Below are positions 22,548 to 35,200 of a DNA stretch of 64,000 nt, piece after piece. Made by a program: the position numbers and the translations under genes. Each line of letters starts with the position of its first letter. The stretch's first letter is position 1. A model generated the notes under the pieces. That model was not told the DNA's origin. It ran no database searches and saw only the letters and a program-made list of their open reading frames with translations. The stretch is taken from positions 1,426,001-1,490,000 of the forward strand of contig JAUEDM010000005.1 in NCBI GenBank assembly GCA_033439685.1, written 5' to 3'. Source of the stretch: Apodospora peruviana (taxonomy: Eukaryota; Ascomycota; Sordariomycetes; Sordariales; Lasiosphaeriaceae).

Positions 22548-23564
22548 TTATTCGCGAGGCGCCTTGACCATATGGTCAAAAGAATAGGCATATGCCATCG
22601 GGGTGGGACAGTGGACCTGGGAGAAGCCACCACTTTGATCTGACGGCGACGCGGCTAGAGGCATGGCACCTATAAGCCCCCCTCGAGGGCTCAGGTGATA
22701 TAGTGGCTCGTGCGTGCTGGAGTCATGGTTGGATGGATAACAGTCTGTCGATGCTGCTGCGTTTGCCATGTGGAGATGCTGTTGCTGGTGCTCGAGCTGG
22801 AGTTGGTAGTGGCGGTCTCGCGTGAAACTCCCTGGGGAGACGGCACCAGAGTGAGATGGCTTTCTGACTCTCTCGCCATATTGGTGTGTTCGAGGTTCGA
22901 ATTTGGCGAAGGCAACCGGGCTGGATGATGGAGAAGGGGGATTTTCTGGTCAGCCATGTTTTTTTCAAGCCCAACGTCCACCCGTTGACTTCATATTTAG
23001 GAAGATGTTTTGCGAAGTCGAACTCACCTCCCTAGAGCTTCTGGTGATGTCGTTCCTCCGCATATGCCAGGGGCGTAGTAACCACCAGGCATCATTGTAG
23101 GCGACCCCGATCCCGACATGAGGCTGATGTTCTCGTCCGGATCAGGATCGGCCGCATCTTCTGAGGCCGATGTCTTGTCGGTATTCGCAATTGAATGTCT
23201 GCGTTTGCGGCAAGAGTACTTGCGGATGCCCCATTTGTCGAATCGTGATCTGTACGCCCGGGTGCTGTAGATATTCATATCAGATTATGAGTTCTCTGCC
23301 TCACAACAGTCCAATTCAAAGAAGTTCCACAGCCTTTCATTCCAACACGCAGGGGCACGCCCGCCAAGGCGAAGAAGAGGGGGGATTGGAGGAAGGCGTT
23401 TGAGTTCTCGACAAATAATCTCCAAAGAAGATGGGCGCAGTCACGTACGACGCTGTGAATCGGTACTCTTTCTCCATGATTCGCTGTACCTCATGGAGAG
23501 GCTTATTCTGTTCTTTGTAGAAGCCAACAATTTTCCCCCGGTGCTCGTCCCATGCCTTGGTCAT
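22548..23564 (-). CDS. Clr5-domain protein
   Basis: Model: complement(join(22548..22831, 22917..22945, 23028..23264, 23449..23564)), 221 residues, introns of 184, 82 and 85 nt. Exons 1-2 join to form a complete Clr5 domain: MTKAWDEHRGKIV, then EKEYRFTAS joined to TRAYRSRFDKWGIRKY. This short helical domain is found at the N-terminus of many fungal proteins and in fission yeast Clr5, a silencing factor; its activity is not well defined. A 29-nt third exon (RKSPFSIIQP) is needed to enter the frame of the last exon, which is His/Gln-rich then ends with PLYHLSPRGGLIGAMPL and QVHCPTPMAYAYSFDH. Exons 1-2 are firm; exons 3-4 are inferred from splice sites and low-complexity continuity. A nuclear regulatory role is a guess. 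Confidence 0.7.
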
Positions 23565-26340
23565 GGTTCAAACAGTGACGCGGAAGAGAAGAGCGAAGCA
23601 AATCGAAACTCAAAGGAGTTAGATGCGGGCGAGGAGGTTGAAGAGACCGTATCCTTGTCCGCGGCCGCTCTGGCCTGCCCGGACGAGCAGCCGGCGACGA
23701 GTTATCGATACCTTCCTGAGCTCGTTGCGGTGTTGTCTGCTGTAGACGCGCGAGGCTGTGCACAAATGGGGCGACGCCGGTCGAAGAAGCTCACGAAGTA
23801 AGGCTGGCCCGAACATCGAAAGTGGAAGCGATAGTCAAGACGGGGACAACAGACGAGTCTCAGCATGCCGGTCTCATCACATATATAGAAGCATCGCACC
23901 AACATATGCAACCACCAGCATGGAGCACCAAGCATAGATCTGTTGACGTGTCAGTATTTGAGCCCAGGCATATTCCCGTCACCTTGCCCGGGAGACTATT
24001 TCTGCAGGTACTCGGCAGTTTGGATCACCATTTCTCTCGAGTTGAGAGAGGGGAAGAAAAGGTGAGGCGGCCAATTACGACAAATCCACAGCCGACACCT
24101 CCATCGAGAAAGAATGCCATCTAGCTACTTATGGGGAGGGTGGTCCAGAGGCCCCTGGCACTCAGCAGAGCGAGAGCCTCGTCCGGATCACAGAAGGTCA
24201 ACCACGAAGTCTTAAAGACCAGCGGCAATGGGCAACTTGGACGAGTTCACCGGCCGTCCGCTTAGTTAGTTGACGACCACTTACTCGCGCCATTCTGCTG
24301 TTTATTTGGTCTCCAGATATCGAAGGAACCATAGAACCGGGCCAAAGTGCACAAAGCAGAGCAGTGAGAAGACCAGGTGCATTCGCCCCGCGCCTGGATT
24401 CGCTCGGAGAAGCTCGGGAAACAGGCACAGAATCAAGGTGTGGAATTGCCAGCGTGAAGCACTGCACTGCAGTGCTGGCTGGTGTGGTCAAAGACGCCAG
24501 CCAGACGCAAGCGGGAAGCAGGCAGGGCAGAAAGCTCATCGGGTGAGGCGGGCGAGGCTCCCCCATGGAATGAACCAAGCCAGACTCCTAGTGGTATAAA
24601 TCCTGCCATGAAGTACTACCATTTCCCTGGTGGGTGTCACACTGGCAGAACGGTTTCCCACTTACTACTTGAGGTGCTGCGAAGGAAGCACTTGCTTTGG
24701 CAGGCCACGAATCACAGCAACTGTCATTGTACCTCGTCCCCTCCCATATTATGCGCAAGGTGGAATGGACGAATAAGGCTGGGCTCGAGTGAGAGCCACC
24801 ACGCAGAGCAGCAGAAACAGATCCGTACACGCTCCCACACACACAACCCACCTTCTCAGCCGCCTCAGACAAGGTAGCTTCACTCCGCGTCCACGCAAGA
24901 AGCAACCCCCCTCACACCCATCCCACGTTCTCTTCCGGATTCGGTCGTTTCGAGTTTCATACCTAAGGTACTTTTACCGCTTGGGCTGCCTTTCGCAGTT
25001 GCGGGCGCTCGCATGGCTATACGCCCCGCAACATTGAAATGCCAAAGAAACATGATCAATGAATGGTTCGCGCACAGCTCGATGAACGCCTCCTTCTCAG
25101 CCACTTACTGACAACCGCCGGTCCGGTTCGCGTCACCCACACCCGATTGATAAGATCAATGCATCCAGACTTCTCGTCTAAACAATCAATGTCATGGGTC
25201 TAGTGCCATACTCAACCTCACTCTTTCACTCATATCCTGGGCGGAAAGCCACGTCCCTTCCTACATATGCTTCACGCATGTGGCTTGCGCGCCTTCCCAT
25301 GGAACCTTGCAGCGTTCGCATCTTTTGACGCAATTGTGTCATCTTGCCTTATATGCTTCTTGGGTCGACACCCGTCTCTTTAACCACTTTCGATTGCTTT
25401 TCGATTATGTCGTCGCCAGCCAGATGAGAGAGGCCAGAACATCTCGGCAAAGCGGCACTAGGAAAGGGAGCCACATACGGAGGGAGTACTACGCCGCCTC
25501 CTATGCCGGCCGCTTGGATAGTTCCCAGTTGAAAACTAAATGTTGGCTTAGGAGACATGCTTTCATACTCCCACTAGGACTGTGGTGAACAATCTGGTCG
25601 ATAGTATACGCACAGTCGGGGGATGGAGAATAGACACGAGTCCCATGTCCTAGCCTTTATTTCCCGGCACAGCACAAGGTACGGGTCAATACCTCTGTCC
25701 TTTCGGTAAGGGGATCATGACAACTGCTCAAGTTCTATACGTGTGAGTGAGAGCGAGAACACGTCAAAGCGATAGAAATATAATCTGTTTTCAACCGAGA
25801 AAATCGAGCATGCATGCAACCCCTACGCCCCTACTTGTCAAAAACAAAACACACGCGAACGGATAGGAGCTGCATATATCAACATAATCGCCCGGTCCAC
25901 CCCGGTCCCGGCAGTTTGTCCCGGTCCGTCCGACCTACCATTTGTCCGACCGACAAGCACTGCATGTCCGCTTCGGGCCAAAACTTCCTAGCAAATCATC
26001 GTGATCGTTGCCGTCGTCTCATCGTCGTTCCGTTCATTGTGTTTCGTTGCCCGACACTAACTGCCTTTGTAAACAATCTACTAATAGGTACCGTAGGTAG
26101 CTGCCCAAGGTAGTACAGCAAAATGCATAAGAGAAACCTAGAACGGACTCGTTTATGCTGTGAGTTGAGAAATGGCAGAGCATGTAATAATAGCAACTCA
26201 TACCTCTCCGTGATACTTGACTGACTGAAATGACTGAGCGACATAAGCAACCATCATTTTGATTTGATTTCTGATTCGCGCTACTCGCTGATAACAACCC
26301 ATAGAAAAAGAAGGCAGAGACCAATCACAGAAAACAAAAA
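23565..26340. other. Intergenic, no gene seen
   Basis: This 2.8 kb region between the Clr5 gene start and the 3' end of the slm1-like gene shows no frame with recognisable protein similarity on either strand. It probably contains the promoter and 5' untranslated region of the Clr5 gene. Confidence 0.5.
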
Positions 26341-26448
26341 CACCATGTGAAGCAAAAACACCATGTGAAGCAAAAACACCATGTGAAGCAAAAACACCAT
26401 GTGAAGCAAAAACACCATGTGAAGCAAAAATACCATGTGAAGCAAAGT
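26341..26448 (+). repeat. Minisatellite, six 18-bp units
   Basis: CACCATGTGAAGCAAAAA is repeated six times head to tail. The first five units are perfect, and the sixth begins TACC and ends AAAGT. It lies about 210 bp beyond the stop codon of the slm1-like gene, perhaps in its 3' untranslated region. Identity between units suggests recent expansion. Confidence 0.95.
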
Positions 26449-26660
26449 CATCATTTCATTCAACAACCAACCAAGGGCCCCATCCGACCTTCCATCTCGA
26501 CCATGACAACTTAATCTGAACAATCTTTCCAGACGATCTGCAATTACCTACCATATGATCGGTACCAACCAATCGAAAACGCTTCAAGTAGGTCTCCATG
26601 TACTGATATCACTCAGCCTGGCTACTTCAGAATAAATAGACAGGTGCCTTAGGTAATGAA

Positions 26661-28411
26661 TCAAGCCTTAGGACCAGTTGCAGGCGGAGCAGCAGCCACA
26701 GGGGGCTTCTCGTCCACCGCCGAGGTCGGCACGGACGAAGTTCCAGCAGTAGTAACAGAAGCAGGCGCAACAGGAGACACCGCCATGGGGCTAGCGACAG
26801 TCTCGCCACCCGTCACAACACCAGCCTCCTGGACCTTGTGATGCGTCGCAAGACCAGCAGGAGCAGCCGCCGTGCCGGCCTCCAACTTCTTCTGCTCCTG
26901 CAGCACGGCCTCCGGCGTAGGGGGACCGCTATGGATGGGCGAAGTAGGGCTCATGGGCTCCGCGGGCCCCGTCGCGCCGGCAACGCCCCTGATGACATCG
27001 AACCACCTCTGCGCATCGGCAGGGGTGTGCGCCTTGAACGCAAGCTCCGAGTGTCCCGTCAGCTTGCTGCTGATGCTCTTGGAGCGGTCCTTGCCCTTAA
27101 CATTGAACTTGTTCTCGTGCGGCGCGCCGATGATGGCATCAGGCAAATAGATACTCAACTCCGGCACCGGGTCCTTGCGCAAGTTATCGCTATCCTTGAA
27201 CTCATGCAAAAACTTGGACGGCGTGACGACGTAGTATCCCGTCTGGTAACCCCACGAGAGCTTGTTGCGGCTCTTGCGCTCGAGGCTGCCCTCGATCAGC
27301 GGCTTGGTCGACGAGTGGTCCATGTTGGGGAACGTGATGCTGTCGAGCGTGCGCGGGTCCTCGGCAGGATTAACGAGCACGTCGCGACTCCTCCCCAAAA
27401 ACTGCTTCCACTCGAAGTCGGGCGGGATGCGCTGGGCGGCGCCGAGCATATCGCTGTGCAGCGCGCGGACCTTCTCGGCCTGCCCGCCGCAGAACGAGTT
27501 GAAGGCCTCCATGGCCTGCTGGATGACGCGGACGATGTGGCTCTCGAAGGTCTCGAAGTTGTTCTGCACGGCAATCAGGTCGTTGCGGTGGTTGTTCTCC
27601 TCCATGACCTGGTGGTTGAGACGGTACAGGACGCCTCTCTGAAGAACGTAGGGGTCGTCGTGGGGCGACATCTTGCCGCCCGAGGCCTCGAATGAGGCCG
27701 TGTGCTGGCCGAGGAGCTCAATGTGTTTTTGGGTTGTGTTGCGTGACTTTGCGACCTCCTTGGACCCCTTTTCCGCGCCGTGGGCGAGCTCCTTGGCCTT
27801 GTGCTTGATCTCCTTGTGCAAACGCTCAATGACGGGGAGAACGGAGCCTCTTATGGCCTTCTCCGTCTCGAGATTGGTGTTGACAAGGGACTGCGTGTTG
27901 ACGCGCATGTTCTCGAAGAAGCCGGCGACGCCACCGAGGCTCTGGTCGAAGTGGTGTCCCTCTTTCAGGGGCTTCGAGATGGTCTTTTATCGGTGTGTAA
28001 GTCGGGGTCGGTCGCCGCCGTGCGCAAAACCCAACAGACAGGGATTTACTTGAAAAGGAGGCAGCAATAACATACCTTCAAGACTCTTTCATACTCCTTT
28101 GCCTGAGCCTTATGGATCTTCTCCACCGACTCCATGTATTCCTCCAAGTATGCGACGGCATGTTTCCATGCGCTCAGCCTCTGGGCGAGGAGACCGGCGG
28201 CCTGAAGCAGCGTGTCAGAAATATGAGTTCCAAAAGTTTGTGCCATGGCAGCATTGCATCTCGCTCGTTCACATTAAATATTAAGAAATAAAAGGACTGC
28301 CAAGCTCACACTGCTGGGATCCGTCTCGGGAACAGCATCGTCGCTTGCATTGCTGGCCAGCGTTGACTGTCTCGAAGGGAGGTCAACTGGCGATTGCGTG
28401 GCGGCTGCCAT
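26661..28411 (-). CDS. slm1: Slm1/Slm2-like BAR-PH membrane adaptor
   Basis: Model: complement(join(26661..27983, 28076..28201, 28310..28411)), 516 residues, introns of 108 and 92 nt, all in phase 0. Residues about 35-290 form the helical BAR-like (F-BAR-like) domain: AAGLLAQRLSAWKHAVAYLEEYME, HHFDQSLGGVAGFFENMRVNTQ. A PH domain follows at about 305-410 (IEGSLERKSRN..., ending QRWFDVIRGVAG). The C-terminal 90 residues are Pro/Ala/Thr-rich and disordered. In yeast, Slm proteins bind PtdIns(4,5)P2 at eisosomes and bring TORC2 to Ypk1. This fungal homologue most likely does the same at the plasma membrane. Confidence 0.88.
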
Positions 28412-30129
28412 TTTGGCGCGAATTTTTCCTCTCGGTATTTGCTTTTGCGGAAGCGAGATTGGGTATAGATCTGACGGGGGACCCCTGTTTAGTCGAGAAT
28501 GTAAAGGATTTCAGAGAGCCCTGCAAAAGTTGCGATTATTAGGGGGGTACAGAATATAATAATATAATTAAGAATATTTCGTCGTCTGATGTTCAGGAGG
28601 ATGGGACGAGAAAGAAGTTCGTCTGAACTTTGGGCAATGGCTTGGGGAGGGAACGATGGGCATAAACGGGGAATGAAGATGAGGGGTCCTAGAAGAAACA
28701 CTGCGTGCGTGGTCGAATGACGCTCGACCCGGACTATAAATCTTGACAGATAGTGGGGTTTCAATAGCGTTGAAGCGGTTTTGGCGCCGTTAGATGCATT
28801 ACCACAGAGAATTCGGTCTCGTGTTGCAAAGTCGCGTCGCGATCCCTGGAGAGATCTAGCAAGAGAATGACGTAACACCGGTTGTCTCGGCACGTGTATT
28901 TTAGTTGTTTTAGGTCTCCAAATATACGGGTAGCCCCGTAACACCGCTTATCTCCAAGTGATCCCAACAGAGCTGAGGGCAGTCTAGCTGCACTAACCAT
29001 AAGGTGGGGGGTTCAGAGACATGCAGAAGCTGTAGTCCGTACGGAATATCTTCTTCTGTTCAGGTCGCGATGGCTTGGTCAAGTCACCAAAAGATCAATT
29101 CCTGCATTCTTCTCCATGATGATAAAAATTTGTTCGACCATCTTCCCCGGGTTAGGGACAGAACGGCGGCCTCTCGCCGTTGTGTCTATAAACTATGACG
29201 TAATCTGGAACACTTTCACCCCCCAGCAGATCACAATGCTGCTCACTGTGTCCCAATGTTACACCCAACTCCAATTACTTGTTTTAGGTCGCTCTGCTGC
29301 TTCACGAACATTGGATTATCAGCAATACTGGCTGCCTCTCCTTTTCGACTTTCGTCAGCTCTGTCCTTCATTGTCATCTACTACACGTATAGTGCAGTCA
29401 TTGGCAAGGTTAACAATTCAGCTTCCGGATCTAATCAGCGAGTAAGCTGACTTTTAGGTAGGTATAGCTTTCACGTCCAAGTCTTCAACGGTTGGGTAGT
29501 TGGCAATATATTTCCTTCCGAATATCTCGAGGTATATGACAGACTATCAACATATACCACCCAGAAGAGTCGATAAAGGGGGTATATTACCGGGAAAAGG
29601 AAACACAGCACGGCCAAAGTGGCTCAAACCTCAGAAAACGTGGTTATAATCGCTTGTTTGCAATATTTTCAACCACTTCCACCCAGTCAAAAAGGTATCT
29701 AGGATCCTTGCTCAAAAACCCCGTCCAAGTTCCCGCTTGCGCCAACCAACCGCTCCAAAACCCAAACCCAGCCCGATCAGATCAGATCCGTAATCCGTCC
29801 AAACCAAACCACCAACGCCAATCCATACTTGTTATCTATAATGCAGCTCTATGCGTGTGCTCGTCTATGTGTGCTCGTTTGTGAGTGCTCATCGAAAGCC
29901 GGAAGGGAAAAGAAAAAGGGGCAAGTTCGTTCCGAGTTTGTATCTGTCCAACCAACCAGAAACTCCATCCTATGCAAGGGAAGTTGGGTAAAGTGCATCG
30001 CGAGCACATCCATAATACGTATATGCAGAAGAAAAGAAAATAAATAAAGAAAACAGACATAATGATACAAGACGCGTTGTGCAATCAATGATGTGAGTTG
30101 CCCTGCGAGTTGCCCGGCGTGGAGCCTCC
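28412..30129. other. Intergenic, no gene seen
   Basis: These are 1.7 kb between the start of the slm1-like gene and the stop of the creD-like gene. No supported coding frame or RNA gene was recognised. The pyrimidine-rich sequence near 29220-29340 is unremarkable. Confidence 0.5.
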
Positions 30130-32231
30130 CTAGGCCACCCGCTCGCGAGCTTGAATCAGATGCAACCGCCGCCTCTCGTCGTCCACGGTATGTGACCCAT
30201 GATGATAGCTGTGCAAGAACGAAGCGATGCCATGCGACGACAGCCTCCTACGACCCATTGCCGGCCTAGGGCTCCTAGTGGGGGGGCTGGGTGGTGATGC
30301 TGTCGTCGGGGACGCGCTCTCCTGGGGCGCCTCCTCGATCGCCTCCAACATGCCACCGACAACGCCAGTAGCAGTACTCATAGAAGGCTCTCTTATCTCG
30401 TGCTGCGGCGACGCCGGAGCACTGTTCGATCTCGACGCCGGAGCACTGTTTGACCTCGACCCGGGTGCGCTGGTCGCTGTCTCATAGTTGGGCAAGGAGA
30501 AGCCCTCGGAGTAGCTCAGTTGCCTAGCGGGCGTCTTGACAGCGGTTTGGTAGCTGGGAACTTTGTTCAACTGCGCCATCTCGAGGTAGTCGTCATGTTC
30601 TGGCGTGCTCGTGCCGGGCGAGTTTTCGTCGCTATTCTGCCGAGAAAGGGGCGCTGTCGGAGGGGGGGAGAAATGTGTGATCTCAATCTGGTGTCGAGGA
30701 GTGGCAGTTCCCGACGCAGGTCCGTTAACAGACGAGGCGGCCGCGGCGCTTAGCGAGCTCCACGACTGACTGCGGTTTGACTGCTCCAAAGACACGCTCT
30801 GTAACCTAGACGAAAGCGCCGCTGGGGTGATGGCCATGCTGCCGTGGAGCATCGCTGTCAGGTTCTCGGCGGACCCGGCGCGAGAGTGACCGTTGTTGGG
30901 CGTGCTCACGCCAGACCGCGGTGGCGGTGTCTGCAGGCCTGTGGGATCCACCTCATCATATAACTGGTCGAGAACGTGCTCGCCATAGCCTGGGGGTGCA
31001 ATGGAGTTCATTGCAGCGGGCGGGGTGGACGCAGCACCACCTTGGGGTTGTTGTCGCACAAGATTCCCGTCCTCATCCAAGGGCATGTTGGGCGAAATGA
31101 AAATCGACACCGGGAGCGTGGCACGCAGCTCCGAGATATGGCCGTCGGGGTTCTTGAGTGCTACCACCAACTTCAACTTATGACGAACCTTGATACCCTG
31201 GGTGTTGACGTCTTGGATGCATCTGCCCAGCTTCCTAGGCAGATCTAACTGCGCCTTCATGACCCAGCCTTCTTGGCCAGTGTCTTCAATCATGTCTTGC
31301 CAATGCTCATCCCGGCTCATGGGAATGGTCCACCCGGCCACCTCCTGCTCCTTTCTGTACTCTCGGAGGGTGTGTCCTGTGCTAGACTGAAGCACAATAT
31401 CGTGAGCCTCCATGAGCTTGACCGTAACATCGCCCAGTTCGAGGCCCTTCAGAAGCGGGGTGAAGCGCGTTTCCAGCGGAATCGAGCTACCGAAAACGAC
31501 TGCCTTCTGCGGAACCATGATAGAGTATTCAACTTTGTTAGGCCAAATGTTCTCGACGCTCATGGCGTGCAGGAATTCAAGAGCCGACGGGTCGAGCGTT
31601 CGAATGATACGCAGTCGCTTGTAGGCATGGATATCGGAGGAGATAAAGCCTCTAGAGATGGTCGCTTTCAGTTTGTAACTAATGGTACCTTCGCGCAGGC
31701 CTTCGACGCTCTCGGTCAGGTCTCCCGGCAACATCAGCTCGAAGGGATATTCGTAATTGCCGGGTTCCAGCGTCACGGCCCTGGGGTGGGCGGCGTCGGT
31801 GGCTCGCGTCGGCAGATCCCCAAGGTGAGGCCATTTGTGCTGGTATATTACTGTCGTCCGGTCGACCCTGTGGTTGGTCATCCCCGTAGATGTCACTCTT
31901 GTATCGTTCCAGCTAGCAATCGTTGTCAGCTGTTGGCCCACGAACGCTTCGAGGGCAAGAGTGAGTGCATACTTCAGTTTCAGAGATCCCGTTAACCTCA
32001 AGCTGATCTCTTCAACCTTTAGTGGGGATATCAAACACAAAACCACGACACCCTTCAGGAGCTGGCCAGACGACTCATGCTCGTTGCCCCGGAACACGAT
32101 GAAGTCATTGTCAAGCCTGAATCGTCAGTATAATATCACCTTTTCAACAACAAAGACAAGGTGTATGATGATTACCTGATCTCAAAAAGTGCCGGGGAGC
32201 TTTTCGAGGGCGCGAGGCGTCTGAACACCAT
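30130..32231 (-). CDS. creD: Alpha-arrestin, CreD/Rod1-like ubiquitin-ligase adaptor
   Basis: Model: complement(join(30130..32116, 32176..32231)), 680 residues, one 59-nt intron. The protein starts MVFRRLAPSKSSPALFEIR. Arrestin N (about 20-190) and arrestin C (about 215-370) domains contain FIVFRGNEHESSGQLLKG, LRIIRTLDPSALEFLHAMS and NPDGHISELRATLPVSIFIS. A PPGY motif (near 390, APPGYGEHVLDQLYDEVDP) can recruit a HECT ligase (Rsp5/HulA), and VPSYQTA and LPNYETA are further tyrosine motifs. The order, the VPSYxTAV segment and the C-terminal RRRLHLIQAR match Aspergillus CreD. Such adaptors target plasma-membrane transporters for ubiquitination and endocytosis, and CreD opposes CreB/CreC in carbon catabolite repression. 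The tail has a short duplicated SNSAPASR segment. Orthology to CreD rather than a paralogue is likely, not proven. Confidence 0.88.
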
Positions 32232-35200
32232 GGCCAGATAGTCGGAGTCGGGTGGAGGAAGTGACGGAACGGATCAGGAAGAAGCTTAGAAGAACCGGTG
32301 GGAATTGGGCAAGATATTATTTTATTCGGCGCTGTCCATCCACCCAACAAGACGCAATCTGTTCGTCAAGTTGTATCCAGAACCCTATGCAGGGTGGTGG
32401 GACAGTTGAGGCGAGGCTGCTTTGGCGGCTGTGGTAGGCGGCACGTCTGACAGGCCGAACACTCAAAAGTTTGTCGGTGGCCGATTCCAGTCGGAACTGT
32501 CTAATTGGGTCTCTCCGATATGTGTTTTGTGTTTTGGGTTTCCAAGGGGCGATAGATAACGTATGATCTGTGGGTAGAGTGATGAAAAGTGGACTTAGGA
32601 GGAAGGGAGAGGAGCAAGAAGGAGAAAAATGACAAAGGTGAAGGATTAAGATGTCGCAAGAGAAAGGCTGGATCCCCTCCATCAGGGTTCCTCAGGCACC
32701 GGTCCCCTCAGGAGTGAGAGTCAGGTACGACTCACAATCCACAAAGGTGCACGGCGAGACCAAAAAAAAGAGGGTAGCGCCAAGCCTGTGGTACCCAAGT
32801 ACCCAAGGGACCATGGACCATGTATTTGGGTCCTTGATCGGCAGAGGGACCTGTCAGGTAATATTGGAAGGTAAGGCCTGTCACACTCGAGACATTATTG
32901 GGCAAGCAGGCAGGTTCGTGCATCGCTTCAGGCAGCATGCGGCGGCATCACCGGGCCCCCATCTACAGGGCTGTACAGGGTACGAATACGTTGCTGCTCT
33001 CCTGCCGTGTGCCTGCGTGGCGGTGTACATCATATCTAATGCCAAATACCCGCCATAGGAACAAATATCGACAGCCCGACCAGCACATCCAGTTTGAACT
33101 TGAAATCCAATGCCACGCGGTCAGCAGCCACGCTTGGCGGGAGCAAAGGACTTCTTTGGCGGGATCCTGGGAGGACAAGTGAACTGAATGATCCAACCTG
33201 AGGCACCCTAGGGAAGCGGGACAATGAGTGGTAATACCAAGCCGTGAAAGAAAGCACAAAGGAAACACGCGAAAGAAGCAAACCTAGAAACCTCGGAAAG
33301 GTTTGAGCTTACTTCGTATAGGTGGGATAGAAGAGCTTGCGTGGGGTTCCAGCAGAGAGAAGGACCCCGTCGTCGGAACTTCAAAGTGAGCTTCCGCTAA
33401 GCCCAGGCTACCAAGGCTAGGCCGGGCCGCGAGGAAGGTCCACTCGAAGACAAAATGGCGCTACTTACCCGAAATCTACTAGCGCAAACATCCTGAAGAT
33501 TCCACCTGCTCTTATCTTCGATCGAATGCCATCGTGAAATTCAACGACACTTCCATTCTTTCCATGATGCAAATCAAGAACAAGCAATTCTCGTGATGGC
33601 AATGCGGAAATCACGCTGATTTGGGCCGGCCTGGGCTCAGTCATGCAGCATCACCATCCAGTTGCGCCACGCAAGCAAATAACCGGTAGAGGTTCAGCTG
33701 CCCAGCCGAGACGCCCGACAAGTTGGTGGTCTTCCCGCTAGAGGTTCCAGTTCCCAAAATCGGTCCTCCGACACCCCACATCGATATCCCTGATGTTCAG
33801 CATGTTGGAACCCTGCAACGCCGGCTCACTGCTGCGACCCTGCTACCCTGGCGCGAGATTCAAGCCACTGATATTGAGCCCCCACCCTCCACAGCGAAGC
33901 ACGCCTCTCGAAGCCTTCCCAAAGAGGCCATTCTGGACCACGTTGTTGCTGACAGCTGAGTGGTGCACTGGACCGCCTTTATCCCGCTCCTGTGGAAGGG
34001 CCATTGCCAGTGCTAGCAGGAGTGGCCAGCCGTGCGCACTGCAGTGGTCCAGTCTAGAACGCCTAACCTACCGCGATACAACAATCCTGAAGTTTGGTTC
34101 AACCCCCAAAACCCCGTGCTGCGGTGCTGAGACACGCAGCTGCCAATTCTGGGGAAGGCGTGCCCAGCAAATGGCAATGGTCTGATATCCTGCAATATAG
34201 ACAGCTCAGCGCGCGGGGGGCGGAGGGGGGAACAGGCGGGCACGTTCGCGCTGACGATACGACTGCCTACCATTGGCTCTCCAGAAACAGGAGGTCGACA
34301 AAGTACGAAACCGCTCGGCTGACCAACGAGCCACACAAGGACTCCATGTGAACGGCGGACCTACCGTGTCGGGTTGATGATAGGGAACGAGACGATGAGC
34401 CCCCGGAGGGACATACGTCAGCAAGTCTAGCCTGTCAATTGCTTCAGAGGCAGATATAAGACTGAAAAGACATCACGATGTTGCACTAGCTTACAGGTTG
34501 ATCGACCGAAAATTGCAACCATCGTTCGGGCGGCCGTGAGAGTGGGTCTATTCAACGTCCGCCAAGTCTCACTCATGCTACGGGAGACGTCGCCGATCAA
34601 TGCCGAGCTCCAGTCTCAACCACATGCTTGCTGGTGATGGCCAAACAAAAGCAAGAACCCGCGGATTCATATGATTCATCATGCGAATTTAACATCAAAC
34701 ATCACGGAGTTGCAGCACGATATATCATAGTACTCCAAGCGGCCTAATAAGACTCAACAAAGTCCTATCCAAGGTGATGAGAGGCGCCCGGTAAGCCAGC
34801 CGGTTGCAATCCACATGAAACCCATCACGAGCTTTCTCATGTCCATGATATCACAAGCTTTTCGTACCTGCGCAAGTTTGCCAGGGAAATAAAGTGATTG
34901 CCACTCGGCAGATAAATTAAGTTTGCTATCATCGATCGCCACAAATTCCATTTCGTTCTTCACCTGGTTACTCACTCACCTTGCAATCTTATCCCGGCAA
35001 TCACATCATCGACCAGGTATCCTCTCTGAGCCGAATTTTTCCAATCCACCCCTCCGAGAATCGGCCGCGGGTCGGGGCCGGACATAACCCCCTATCTTTT
35101 GCAACCCCAACCCATGAGCCACTACGGGGCGTATGTACAAGCACTTGTGTATTGGCAACCAACCCCTTTTTACATATCAAGCCACTGGTTACGACAAACA

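Noticed and set aside
11073..23564. Secondary metabolite or biosynthetic gene cluster
   Set aside because: The neighbouring genes (cupin, GH7, vvd, nse2, Clr5) have unrelated roles, and no core synthase is present.
26281..26523. Minus-strand frame encoding repeated MVFLLH units
   Set aside because: It is only the translation of the 18-bp minisatellite. It has no signs of a gene.
26838..27695. Long plus-strand open frame
   Set aside because: It is a shadow of the slm1-like gene on the other strand, a product of GC-rich codon use.
31273..31995. 240-codon plus-strand frame opposite the arrestin gene
   Set aside because: It is antisense to conserved arrestin sequence and has no similarity of its own.
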